The notes beneath the pieces are model-generated. The model was not told the DNA's origin. It was given only the letters and a program-made list of their open reading frames with translations, and ran no database searches. The translations under genes and the position numbers were made by a program. Of a stretch of DNA of 64,000 nt, positions 43,411 to 51,816 are shown one piece after another. Source of the DNA: Victivallales bacterium (lineage in GTDB: Bacteria; Verrucomicrobiota; Lentisphaeria; Oligosphaerales; Oligosphaeraceae); the NCBI GenBank assembly GCA_017535315.1, contig JAFXUD010000069.1, forward strand, positions 1 through 64,000. The letters run 5' to 3'. Positions within the stretch are counted from its first letter, which is position 1; each line of letters begins with the position of its first letter.

Positions 43411-44715
43411 GTGACAAACGAAATGACAATACGCGAGATGGGACTTCAGGCGAAGGCTGCCTCAATTCGAATGGCGGCTCTGGAGGGCGAAGTTAAGAAC
43501 AAGGCCATTTTGGCCGTGGCCGAGGCCCTTGAAAAACACTCTGGGGAAATCGAGGCGGCAAACCGCCTTGACATGGCGGCAGCAGGCGGTCTTGACAAGC
43601 CGCTGCAAAAACGTCTGAAATACGACCAAACCAAAATTGCCGCCTCAATCGAGGGACTTCGCAGCCTATCGGCACTTCCAGACCCCGTGGGGATGACGCA
43701 GAGGGCGACACTCCTCGATGACGGGCTGGAGCTCTATCGGGTCTCCTGCCCGATTGGGGTCATCGGTGTGGTCTTTGAATCGCGCCCCGACGCGCTGGTC
43801 CAGATTTCCACGCTCTGCCTGAAAAGTGGAAACGCTGTGCTTCTCAAAGGAGGCAGTGAGGCTCTGAACAGCAATCGCATCCTTGCGAAGATTGTGAAAG
43901 AGGCTGCCATATCGGCGGGGGCACCCGATGGCTGGCTGCAGCTGCTGGAAACCCGCGCGGATGTTTCGGAGATGCTCAAACTCGACGATTGCATCGATCT
44001 CGTCATACCGCGTGGCTCCAATGCCTTTGTGAAATACATCATGGAACACACCAGCATCCCTGTCATGGGACATGCGGATGGCATCTGCCACCTTTATGTC
44101 GATAAGGACGCGGATGTGGAGATGGCCGTGCGGCTGACCGTTGATGCCAAGACACAGTACGTTTCCGTCTGCAATGCCATTGAGACGTTGCTGGTCCATA
44201 AGGAGATAGCTGCCTCCTTCCTGCCTCGCGCGGCGGAGGCGTTGAAGGCGAAGAACGTCCAACTGCGCTGCTGCGAGCGTTCACTGCCCTACATGGAGGG
44301 CGCTGTTCCCGCAACAGAGCAGGACTGGGACACAGAGTACCTGGACTACATTCTCTCCGTGAAGGTGGTGGATTCACTTGACGAGGCCATTGAGCACATC
44401 AACCTCCATGGTTCAGGCCACACGGATGCCATCGTCACAGAGGCGAAGGAGGCTGCCTCTCGCTTCATGGCTCTTGTGGATTCCGCCGATGTCTTCTGGA
44501 ACTGCAGCACCCGTTTCGCTGATGGCTTCCGTTTCGGGCTCGGGGCCGAGGTCGGCATCGCCACTGGCAAGATTCATGCACGAGGCCCCGTCGGGCTTGA
44601 CGGTCTCTGCATCTACAAGTGGCTCTTGAAGGGGAACGGACAGGCTGTCGCCCCTTATGCCGACGGCACGCGACACTTCAAGCACATCCCATTGGATACT
44701 AGCTTCCACCTGTAG
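43411..44715 (+). CDS. proA: Glutamate-5-semialdehyde dehydrogenase (gamma-glutamyl phosphate reductase)
   Basis: 434 residues; second step of proline synthesis, cytosolic. The aldehyde-dehydrogenase fold shows PIGVIGVVFESRPDALVQI, LKSGNAVLLKGGSEA, VIPRGSNAFVKYIMEHTSIPVMGHADGICH and the active-site Cys context VDAKTQYVSVCNAIETLLVH. Full length for ProA. The 43411 codon is GTG, with GGA 10 bases upstream; an in-frame ATG at 43423 (residue 5) is a real alternative. No proB is adjacent. Followed by a low-complexity array. Confidence 0.95.
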   Translation: MTNEMTIREMGLQAKAASIRMAALEGEVKNKAILAVAEALEKHSGEIEAANRLDMAAAGGLDKPLQKRLKYDQTKIAASIEGLRSLSALPDPVGMTQRATLLDDGLELYRVSCPIGVIGVVFESRPDALVQISTLCLKSGNAVLLKGGSEALNSNRILAKIVKEAAISAGAPDGWLQLLETRADVSEMLKLDDCIDLVIPRGSNAFVKYIMEHTSIPVMGHADGICHLYVDKDADVEMAVRLTVDAKTQYVSVCNAIETLLVHKEIAASFLPRAAEALKAKNVQLRCCERSLPYMEGAVPATEQDWDTEYLDYILSVKVVDSLDEAIEHINLHGSGHTDAIVTEAKEAASRFMALVDSADVFWNCSTRFADGFRFGLGAEVGIATGKIHARGPVGLDGLCIYKWLLKGNGQAVAPYADGTRHFKHIPLDTSFHL

Positions 44716-44843
44716 GGATTAGGGATTAGGAATTAGCTGCTAACCCCCGACCCCTAAACACTAATCCCTAGCCTCTAGCCCCTAGCCCCTAGTCCCCTCT
44801 CCCCTAATCCCTGTTCCCTAATCACTAACCACTAACCACTAAC
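44716..44843. repeat. Degenerate CCCTAA/CCCTAG array
   Basis: A 128-base run of 6-8-bp units (GGGATTA, then CCCCTAA, CCCTAGC, CCCTAAT and ACCACTAAC) fills the gap between proA and the CBM9-like gene. The G-rich start and C-rich end are complementary in part. Same style as the 28083 array (both contain CACTAACCACTAA), but a clear AGGAGAAAAC ribosome site remains after it. Confidence 0.8.
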
Positions 44844-44859
44844 AAAATAGGAGAAAACG

Positions 44860-45519
44860 ATGTTTTACAATGTGAACAAGACAGTTGCCGCGCCAACGCA
44901 GGATTGCAACTGGGAGAAATGGGCGTCGGCTGAAACCGCAGAACTCACCAACCTCCGTCAGGAGAGCAGCGACCATCGTCCGCATGTCTTTGTACGTCTG
45001 CTGCATGACAAAGACACCCTCTACGGTATCTATAAGGTGGATGACCGCTATGTGCGCGTGACTCACACGGGCTACCAGAACAGCGTTTGCAAGGATTCCT
45101 GCGTGGAGTTCTTCTTCAAGCCTTCGGTTGGACCAGGGTATTTCAACCTGGAGATGAGCGCGGGCGGTTCCTATCTCTTCTATTATGTGCGTAACCATCA
45201 GCGCACGGAGAATGGCTTTGTCGATTACTCGCCTGTGGATGAAAAATACGGGAAGCTTGTTACCGTCAAGACCTCCCTTCCGAAGGTCGTCGATCCCGAA
45301 ATCACGACACCCCTCACATGGTATGCGCAGTTCACGATTCCGATGGCCGCCATTGAACCCTACTGCGGGAAGGTTGCCGACCTGGACGGCCAGAAGTGGA
45401 CCTGCAACTTCTACAAGTGCGGCGACGACACCTCCCACCCACACTGGCTGACCTGGGGCCCGCTCCCCGTTTGCAACTATCATCAACCTGAGTACTTCCT
45501 GCCGCTGAACCTGATGTGA
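44860..45519 (+). CDS. CBM9-like carbohydrate-binding protein
   Basis: 219 residues. A beta-sandwich resembling family-9 carbohydrate-binding domains: VRLLHDKDTLYGIYKVDDRYV, then CVEFFFKPSVGPGYFNLEMSAGG, and late WYAQFTIPMAAI followed by WTCNFYKCGDDTSHPHWLTWGPL. No signal peptide, unlike most CBM9 proteins, so it may be cytosolic or exported as part of a complex. AGGAG is 6 bases before the ATG. Its stop overlaps the next gene's GTG start by 4 bases (GTGA), so the two are coupled. Ligand is unknown. Confidence 0.75.
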   Translation: MFYNVNKTVAAPTQDCNWEKWASAETAELTNLRQESSDHRPHVFVRLLHDKDTLYGIYKVDDRYVRVTHTGYQNSVCKDSCVEFFFKPSVGPGYFNLEMSAGGSYLFYYVRNHQRTENGFVDYSPVDEKYGKLVTVKTSLPKVVDPEITTPLTWYAQFTIPMAAIEPYCGKVADLDGQKWTCNFYKCGDDTSHPHWLTWGPLPVCNYHQPEYFLPLNLM

Positions 45520-47525
45520 TAAGAAACCTAATCATACTGCTTGTTCTTCTGACTGCGTGTACCCAAGCGCAGAAAGCGCGTGTGCAGTGGCATCATGGGG
45601 TGTCGCCGTACAGGGCGGTCTATGCGCTGAAGCAGCCAGGCAATGCGCCTCGCGTGGGGGCGGTGCTGTCAGTGCCAGTGTGCGGCTTGGGCGGGCGTCA
45701 GGGGAACAACGTTTTCTGCTACGATGAAAATGGGAAGCAGCTTCTTTCGCGCAGCCTGGGCATCGGCACGCAGAATTGTGCGCTTATCCAGGTGCTGCCA
45801 GAGAAGGGTAGCCGCCAAGTACTGGCGTACTTTGGTTCCGAGCACCGTGCGCCGTCGGCAAAGTTCGACGTTGCTCCGCCGCTTTGCCAGGTTTATACTC
45901 TGCCCAAAGGCCCCACGAAAAACTGGCAGGAGGTGGCGACGCGCCTTGCCTCTGCAGAGCTTATCGGCCAGCTTCCCGTCCGTTCCTTGGAGCAGGTGGT
46001 CAATCCCATTGATTCGCGGGAGGAGTTCATCATGGTGATGACGGCTTCCCTCAACAGTCGTCGGGAGGGTGTGCGCAACCTGTTTGTGGCCAGCGATGAC
46101 GCTGGCTATCTGCATGTCGATGACACGCTGTTGGTCTCACGTGACGGTGTTCATCATGTGTATGATTCCCTCCACGGCGAGAACCACAAGGGAGTCAAGT
46201 TGTCACCTGGGATGCATTCCATCCGCTTGACGGGGGTGAATTTCGGTGCGACCTTTGCATTGGCCATCGGTGAATGGTTTCCCTCTGGCGTTGTGAAGCT
46301 GGTGCCGCCAAACGACTTCGTGCAGGGGCAGATGGCGGAGCTAACCTCTGTGGAAACGCATCGCAAAGAGGCTTTCTGTCCCTGCTTCAAGTACGTCCAT
46401 ACGGCTGATTTGCCCCTGGAGGACAAGCACCTGACCATGACGATTCTGGAGACCTACAGCGGTGACGAGGCAACCTGGCTTTTCAGCGATGGCGTGCAAA
46501 TGACTGGCTCCAAGGTGACACGCCTCTTCATCGGGCTGGACGATGTGCAGGTGAAGGTGCAGTGCGGCAAGAGTGCCGCTGCGACGGGCAACATTCTTTT
46601 TCCGCAGTCGGCTCCTCCAAAAACGCTCAGCACCGACAATCCTGCCGACTTTGCGTTGGTGGATGGCCTACTTCCTGATGAGCATTTGAAGCGGATTCGC
46701 AAATTGGGGCAACTGGAAATCCTGCTGGAGCTTTTCCTGCGTCGTGACTTGCATCCCAAACAGGTGATTGTGGCGGAGGCGATTCTGCGCCACGAGAATA
46801 TTACGGCTGAACTGCGGCAGAAGGCGCGTCTTGCTCTGGCACGTTCCGCCGCAATGGGACAGCCTGACAAGTCGCTGAAGGCGTATGATTCCATGCTGAA
46901 AAACGCTGCCTTGACGCGCGAGGAGACGGCGGATTTGCTCTGGGAGGCCGTCGATTTCGCGATTTTCCGTATGAGAGACTATCCCGTGGCGGAGAGTTTT
47001 ATTTCACGGTATGGCCGCAAGCTTCCCAAGAACGGCAAGGCCCTTCTGGCAGCCCGCTTTGACTTGGCCCTGCAAAGTGGACACCTTGACGAGGCGAAGA
47101 AACTCTATCAGGAACTGCTGGAGGGACGCACGAAGGCAGAGGAACGCCGCAGCGCAGCTGTCCACGGCGGTTCCATTCAGGCCAATGTGACAATGCTGCT
47201 GAACCAAGGGAAGATATTGGAGGCGGAGGCGGGCATGCGCGAGTGGATTAAGAGTTCGCCGCAGGACAGGGCGAATGGTAGTTTTGCGCTGGTGCGCGCA
47301 CGTTGCTTCCACAAGCGTGGCTGGTTTGACGGAGCCATTGGCGAACTGACGGGGGCCATTCAGGCAGATCCGCTTCTGCCAAATCTGCCCGATGTGGAGT
47401 TTGAGCTGGCGCTCAACTACCAGGCAAAGGGTGATCATGCCCGTGCGCAGGAACTCTTCAGAAAGATTGTATCCGACTATCCCAACCATCCACTGGCGAA
47501 AGAAGCCGAAAGGAGGGTGAAATGA
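45516..47525 (+). CDS. Lipoprotein with PA14-like and TPR-like domains
   Basis: 669 residues. The signal peptide ends in LLTAC, a good lipobox, so it is probably anchored to a membrane. Residues 170-260 contain FVASDDAGYLHVDDTLLVSRDGVHH and SPGMHSIRLTG, similar to PA14-type ligand-binding folds. The C-terminal 300 residues are helical tetratricopeptide-like repeats, ending RAQELFRKIVSDYPNHPLAKEA. It starts with GTG inside the previous gene's stop and ends in an ATGA overlap with the next gene. The whole set is a tightly coupled operon of surface or periplasmic proteins; the exact role is unknown. Confidence 0.65.
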   Translation: MIRNLIILLVLLTACTQAQKARVQWHHGVSPYRAVYALKQPGNAPRVGAVLSVPVCGLGGRQGNNVFCYDENGKQLLSRSLGIGTQNCALIQVLPEKGSRQVLAYFGSEHRAPSAKFDVAPPLCQVYTLPKGPTKNWQEVATRLASAELIGQLPVRSLEQVVNPIDSREEFIMVMTASLNSRREGVRNLFVASDDAGYLHVDDTLLVSRDGVHHVYDSLHGENHKGVKLSPGMHSIRLTGVNFGATFALAIGEWFPSGVVKLVPPNDFVQGQMAELTSVETHRKEAFCPCFKYVHTADLPLEDKHLTMTILETYSGDEATWLFSDGVQMTGSKVTRLFIGLDDVQVKVQCGKSAAATGNILFPQSAPPKTLSTDNPADFALVDGLLPDEHLKRIRKLGQLEILLELFLRRDLHPKQVIVAEAILRHENITAELRQKARLALARSAAMGQPDKSLKAYDSMLKNAALTREETADLLWEAVDFAIFRMRDYPVAESFISRYGRKLPKNGKALLAARFDLALQSGHLDEAKKLYQELLEGRTKAEERRSAAVHGGSIQANVTMLLNQGKILEAEAGMREWIKSSPQDRANGSFALVRARCFHKRGWFDGAIGELTGAIQADPLLPNLPDVEFELALNYQAKGDHARAQELFRKIVSDYPNHPLAKEAERRVK

Positions 47526-48325
47526 AAGTGCGCAACTTGCTGTTGTTTGGATGCTTGGCACTTGTCTCCACTCTTTTTGCAGGTGGCAGTGTGGTGCCCG
47601 TTGGCACTTATCTCTATGCGAACCAGGAGAAACTGCCCGATAAGCCAGGCGCGTTGGTGCTTACCTTCACGACACCTGGCCCCAGGCGGTTGGTCATCGC
47701 ATACGGGCGCAAAAACCGCAAGGACCGCAAGGGGCGCGATGGTACTGTGGAGGAGGAGCGCGAGCTCTACAAGCCGCGCCTCGCGAAACTATCCGCCGAC
47801 GGCAAAATCGCGCGGTTTGACAAACTGCCACCTGACTTCTATGACATCATTGTCGTTGATGCTGCCAACATGCTCATTCACGAGGGAATTTCCCTTTGGG
47901 ACAGTTCTGAGGAGCAAGTTGCTGAAGGTGCGCAGGTTGCACCCTTGCAGGAGGAAATCCGCAGGAGCCTTGGCCTACGCGACGACCGCATTGGCGGTTG
48001 GGAAGGCTTCTTTGACCACAAGCAGATTGAACGCATTGAGGTGGCGGACGGTCGCGCTGGTGTTTTCATGCAGCAGATGCGCCTGGGGGTTGCCCTTGCC
48101 GAAAGCGGCGAGAAGTTGAAGGGGTGCATCCACAGCGTCGATGTGGTTTGGGTGGAACGCTCGTTGGATGACGGCAAATCGGGGTGGCAGGTCATTGGCC
48201 GACAGCAGTTGTATCGGGATGAAATTGAGGCCAGAAGCTTTTTTCGGCATGAACGTGTCATGGAGTTGACTGGCATACGGGTTGGTGTACGCGAAAAGCG
48301 CATTGATAACATAGTGCTAAAGTGA
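47522..48325 (+). CDS. Secreted protein of unknown function
   Basis: 267 residues with a signal peptide (LLLFGCLALVSTLFAGG). The middle reads as a beta-rich domain with LVIAYGRKNRKDRKGR, a strongly basic stretch, and LPPDFYDIIVVDAANMLIHEG. No family recognised. Its ATG overlaps the lipoprotein stop (ATGA), so it belongs to the same operon and may form part of the same envelope complex. Confidence 0.6.
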   Translation: MKVRNLLLFGCLALVSTLFAGGSVVPVGTYLYANQEKLPDKPGALVLTFTTPGPRRLVIAYGRKNRKDRKGRDGTVEEERELYKPRLAKLSADGKIARFDKLPPDFYDIIVVDAANMLIHEGISLWDSSEEQVAEGAQVAPLQEEIRRSLGLRDDRIGGWEGFFDHKQIERIEVADGRAGVFMQQMRLGVALAESGEKLKGCIHSVDVVWVERSLDDGKSGWQVIGRQQLYRDEIEARSFFRHERVMELTGIRVGVREKRIDNIVLK

Positions 48326-48334
48326 GGTGTATTT

Positions 48335-49252
48335 ATGGTATTTCAGGAATTGCCCCCAGAAACCAAGGGATTGAAGACAAAAGAGGTGGAGTATCCAATA
48401 TCGGACGGGACGATGCAACCTGCGCGTCTCTATCTGGCTCCCTGCAAGGAGCCGCGGCCCTTGCTGGTGGCGGTTCATGCCTGGAGCGCCGACTATAAGC
48501 AGTGTTTCACGCCTCTTGTGGAGGATTGGTGTGTCGCCAATGACTACCACATCATCTCGCCTAACTTCCACGGCCCCTCATGGAACTATGACTCCTGCGG
48601 CAGCGGGCGCGCTATCCAGGACGTGCTGGAGGCCATTGATGCCGTGAAGGCGCAGGCCGCCGTCGATACGTCCAAAATCTTCCTGTACGGCTGCTCGGGC
48701 GGCGGTCACTTTTCCATGCAGTTGGCGGCACGTCATCCTGAAATCTGGGCGGGCGTCGTCTCCTGGGTGGGCATCTCCGATTTGGCGAAATGGCACGCGC
48801 AGACGGCCTGTCGTACGGACAACCCAGGTTTCATCAACTACTCCCACCACTTGGAGAAGGTCTGCGGCGGAAAGCCTGGCGATTCCCCTGCCGTTGACGC
48901 GGAATACACGCGCCGTTCGCCGATTACCTGGCTGCGCGGGGTGCCCTTCCCGTTGGAGATCAATGCAGGCATCCACGATGGCCACACGGGTTCCGTCCCC
49001 GTCTCGCAGACGTTGGAGGCCTTTAACAAGTGTGCGGGCGGCAAGGACAGGCTGACCGAGGAGGAGATTGAAATCATCACGAAGGAGGAGCGCATACCCG
49101 ACCACCTTAAGCAGGAGTGGGATGCCCCCGAATACGCCACGAATCCACTGCTTTTCCGTAGGCGTTCTGGCAATGTCACCGTCAATATCTTCGAGGGCGG
49201 CCATCAGGTTGTCCCGAACGCAATGGTTCATTTTATGGAAACACATAGATAG
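48335..49252 (+). CDS. Alpha/beta hydrolase, prolyl-oligopeptidase-like
   Basis: 305 residues without a signal peptide. The fold shows LLVAVHAWSADY (oxyanion side), IISPNFHGPSW, the nucleophile elbow YGCSGGGHFSMQL with its Ser, and the catalytic His in EGGHQVVPNA. GAGG lies 7 bases before the ATG, 10 bases after the previous gene, so it is probably part of the 44860 operon. Dipeptidyl-peptidase/acylaminoacyl-peptidase-like or esterase; a carbohydrate esterase is equally possible. Confidence 0.8.
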   Translation: MVFQELPPETKGLKTKEVEYPISDGTMQPARLYLAPCKEPRPLLVAVHAWSADYKQCFTPLVEDWCVANDYHIISPNFHGPSWNYDSCGSGRAIQDVLEAIDAVKAQAAVDTSKIFLYGCSGGGHFSMQLAARHPEIWAGVVSWVGISDLAKWHAQTACRTDNPGFINYSHHLEKVCGGKPGDSPAVDAEYTRRSPITWLRGVPFPLEINAGIHDGHTGSVPVSQTLEAFNKCAGGKDRLTEEEIEIITKEERIPDHLKQEWDAPEYATNPLLFRRRSGNVTVNIFEGGHQVVPNAMVHFMETHR

Positions 49253-49262
49253 GAGCTTTTAC

Positions 49263-50000
49263 ATGAAAAAACTGGTTTTTCCCGCCGAATGGCAGACCGT
49301 CACCTGGCACGGTTTCACGCGCTACAACTTTACCTTTGAAGGGTGCAATGCCTTCATCGTCGAGCCCAAATACCTTGCGGGAGACGGGCGCTGGAGCTGG
49401 TGCACCGTATGGCCTGAGGCATTTGTGCGTCGGGTCGGCATCGAGCATCTACTGGAGTATGGCTTCTACCATGCGCACATCGATGCCTTTGCATACAGGG
49501 CAAATCCCGATGGCATCCGCATTATGAAGGCGTTCCATGACAAGCTGGTGGAAATGGGGCTTTCGCCAAAGGCAAACCTCATTGGCATGAGCTGGGGTGG
49601 CTTCTTTTCCCTCCGCTATGCAGAGACGCATCCGCAGGATGTGGCGGCCCTCTACCTGGATGCGCCTGTCTGCAATGCAGCCTCCAATAGCAACCTGAAT
49701 ATTCAGGAGCAGATTGAGGCGGCTTTCGGGATGACGCGTGAAGAGCTGTCCGTCTCCAAACTGAACCCCCTCAACAATGTGGAGGCACTGATTTCGGGCG
49801 GCTTCCCCATGATGGCCGAGCTGGGAACATGCGACGAATCTGTCGATATCAACGAGAACTTCAACAAGCTGGAAGCGCGTATCATCGAGCTGGGCGGCAC
49901 CATCAAGGCCGAAAAGCGCAATTACTGGGGGCATCACCCGCACGGTGTCGATGATCCAGAGCGTCTGCTGGCGTTCCATTGCGATGCGCGTAATGTCTAA
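49263..50000 (+). CDS. Alpha/beta hydrolase
   Basis: 245 residues, starting at the ATG that follows AGGAGCTTTTAC; longer in-frame readings overlap the preceding gene by 190 bases. Nucleophile elbow GMSWGGFFSLRYAE, Asp region YLDAPVCN, and a late HHPHGVDDPERLL with the catalytic His. Cytosolic. Shape and size resemble small carbohydrate esterases. It ends one base before a perfect palindrome (50001-50051). Confidence 0.78.
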   Translation: MKKLVFPAEWQTVTWHGFTRYNFTFEGCNAFIVEPKYLAGDGRWSWCTVWPEAFVRRVGIEHLLEYGFYHAHIDAFAYRANPDGIRIMKAFHDKLVEMGLSPKANLIGMSWGGFFSLRYAETHPQDVAALYLDAPVCNAASNSNLNIQEQIEAAFGMTREELSVSKLNPLNNVEALISGGFPMMAELGTCDESVDINENFNKLEARIIELGGTIKAEKRNYWGHHPHGVDDPERLLAFHCDARNV

Positions 50001-50051
50001 AGAGGTAATTTCAAAACTAGCGTATTTCGCGCTAGTTTTGAAATTACCTCT
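50001..50051. repeat. GAGGTAATTTCAAAAC palindrome, copy 2
   Basis: AGAGGTAATTTCAAAACTAGCG (22-bp arm, 50001-50022) and its exact complement (50030-50051) with a 7-base loop. The arm begins immediately after the hydrolase stop codon. No T-run follows, so it is not a standard intrinsic terminator. It shares 16 bp of arm with the copy at 15127-15199. Confidence 0.9.
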
Positions 50052-50072
50052 AAAACGTGGAGGATAATAACT

Positions 50073-50999
50073 ATGGCACGAGTTCCCATTAGCCTGATTA
50101 TCGATGACGGTTCACCCATCAATCTTTACTATTTCCACGACTTGATTCGTTGGCACGAGCTGATTGTGCCAGTTGAACAGGTGCTGCGCTTTGGTGCAAT
50201 CTGCTCGAAATATGGTGTGCGTGGCAAGTTCTCCGTTGTCCCCATGCCTGCTGGCATGGGGCGTCTTGACAAGGGATTGAGCCATTGCCTGCAGGAGCAT
50301 CTGGCACGTTTCCTCAATGCGATTCGCCAGAAGGTGGCTCCTCTTTTCTCAATCACGCCTGAAATACTCTCCCACTATCGCGCGTTTGACATCAAGCGCG
50401 AGCAGTTCCTGCACATTATGGAGGACAAGTACATCAGTCAGGCGAACGCGGAGCAGATTGCCGACTATGTGAGCTATGCCATTGAGATTCTCTGCAACGT
50501 CAACCTGGAACCTGACGGCCTCACATCGCCGTGGATGACGGGCAGCGACAACGAGCAGAACTACGCGAAAGGCATCGGCATGGCCTACAAGCGTACCCTG
50601 AACCGCGACCGCTGCTTCTACTTCCTGCACCATCGCCCTGTTTTGATGGGACCGAAGGTGATGTGCAATTCCCCTGAGACGGGCACGGTGGTCTCCATCC
50701 CGCGGACGCTCCCCGACGTCTTCTGGCCAGGCAACAACCCAGGCAATGACAGGGAGGCCCTTAGCGCCATCCAGACTGGCATCGACGGCATCATCAGCGA
50801 GGACGGACGCAGCGGCGAGATATTGTCGCAGATGGAAGAGGGCGGCCCCATCGTCCTCATCACCCACTGGCAATCCCTCTTTTCCGACGGACGCTTCTAC
50901 GGCCTGGATGGCTTCGAGTGCCTGATGGAACGTATCCACCGCTATCTTGGCGACAAGGTGGAGTGGATGTCGTTCCGCCAGATTGCAGAGACGGTTTGA
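50073..50999 (+). CDS. Deacetylase-like (beta/alpha)-barrel protein of unknown substrate
   Basis: 308 residues, cytosolic. Begins with PISLIIDDGSPINLYYFHD, the Asp-Asp pattern and later His that usually open polysaccharide-deacetylase/glycoside-hydrolase barrels, followed by SVVPMPAGMG and LNRDRCFYFLHHRPV, and ends with LITHWQSLFSDGRFYGLDGF. Divergent from typical NodB domains. GTGGAGG lies about 8 bases before the ATG. A new alpha-helical gene follows 4 bases after the stop. Probably acts on a sugar polymer. Confidence 0.6.
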   Translation: MARVPISLIIDDGSPINLYYFHDLIRWHELIVPVEQVLRFGAICSKYGVRGKFSVVPMPAGMGRLDKGLSHCLQEHLARFLNAIRQKVAPLFSITPEILSHYRAFDIKREQFLHIMEDKYISQANAEQIADYVSYAIEILCNVNLEPDGLTSPWMTGSDNEQNYAKGIGMAYKRTLNRDRCFYFLHHRPVLMGPKVMCNSPETGTVVSIPRTLPDVFWPGNNPGNDREALSAIQTGIDGIISEDGRSGEILSQMEEGGPIVLITHWQSLFSDGRFYGLDGFECLMERIHRYLGDKVEWMSFRQIAETV

Positions 51000-51003
51000 G
51001 CTG

Positions 51004-51774
51004 ATGGTACTCCGCTGGACATGTTTGGTTCTGTTATTGGCCTGGATGGTGACCGCCCAGGAACTGAGCGTTTCTTTGCAGCTTGAGAGCCAGATGGTTC
51101 TGCGGCGCGGCTTCGAGGTCGTCGCTTCTCTCCAGCAGGAGGATGGCTCTTGGAACGGCGAGTGCGGGCTTACGGCGCGTTGTCTGCTTGCTCTTGCGGC
51201 CACGGGGGTGGAAGGCGATTATGCTCCATTCAAACAGAACTATGAAGCGGCACTTGCGTTTTTGCGGCATCATGCAGCGGAGTGTCCTCCAAAGGATGTG
51301 CCGCTTCTGGTCTGTGCATTGATCCGTGCTGGTGGTGGCGTGCAAGGGGAGGCGATTGCATTGCTGGGGACGCTTGGCGAAGTCTCTGAGGATGGCGATG
51401 CGCTTTGTGCCATGGAGGCTCTTTGTCTCTGTGGTGCATACAAGACGGGCGAGGGCAATCTGGTGCTTCGGCGCCTGATGAAACGCCAGAAGCGTCCCGC
51501 CTACAAGGCTGCTGCCGCTGCGCTCTGCTCTGGTGATGTGTCGCCATTGAACTTGCGGCGGGACTGCGCAGACGAGGAGGAACTCTACTGGGCAACCCGA
51601 GTTTTGATGCTTCACCCAGAGGCATTTGGAGGAAACTGGCGGAACACCGTTGTTTCCATTCTGCTGGATCACCTGAAGTCCGACGGCATCTGGGGTGACT
51701 CCGCGCAGACGGATGCTGAACGCCTCTGCGCAACCGCCTTTGCTCTGCAAACCATAATTCTATGTACCCCATGA
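51004..51774 (+). CDS. Secreted alpha/alpha-toroid (terpene-cyclase-like) protein
   Basis: 256 residues; ATG at 51004, four bases after the preceding stop. A signal peptide (RWTCLVLLLAWMVTAQELS) is followed by repeats typical of an alpha/alpha toroid: LQQEDGSWNGECGLTARCLLALAATG, DVPLLVCALIRAGGG and DHLKSDGIWGDSAQTDAERLCATAFAL. The QDGSW-type motifs resemble squalene-hopene cyclase and prenyltransferase repeats, but a secreted protein of this size more likely binds or degrades something outside the cytosol. Role is unknown. Confidence 0.6.
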   Translation: MVLRWTCLVLLLAWMVTAQELSVSLQLESQMVLRRGFEVVASLQQEDGSWNGECGLTARCLLALAATGVEGDYAPFKQNYEAALAFLRHHAAECPPKDVPLLVCALIRAGGGVQGEAIALLGTLGEVSEDGDALCAMEALCLCGAYKTGEGNLVLRRLMKRQKRPAYKAAAAALCSGDVSPLNLRRDCADEEELYWATRVLMLHPEAFGGNWRNTVVSILLDHLKSDGIWGDSAQTDAERLCATAFALQTIILCTP

Positions 51775-51816
51775 TGATGTGCGTTCCCACGCAAACGTTT
51801 TAAAGGAGAACCCACT

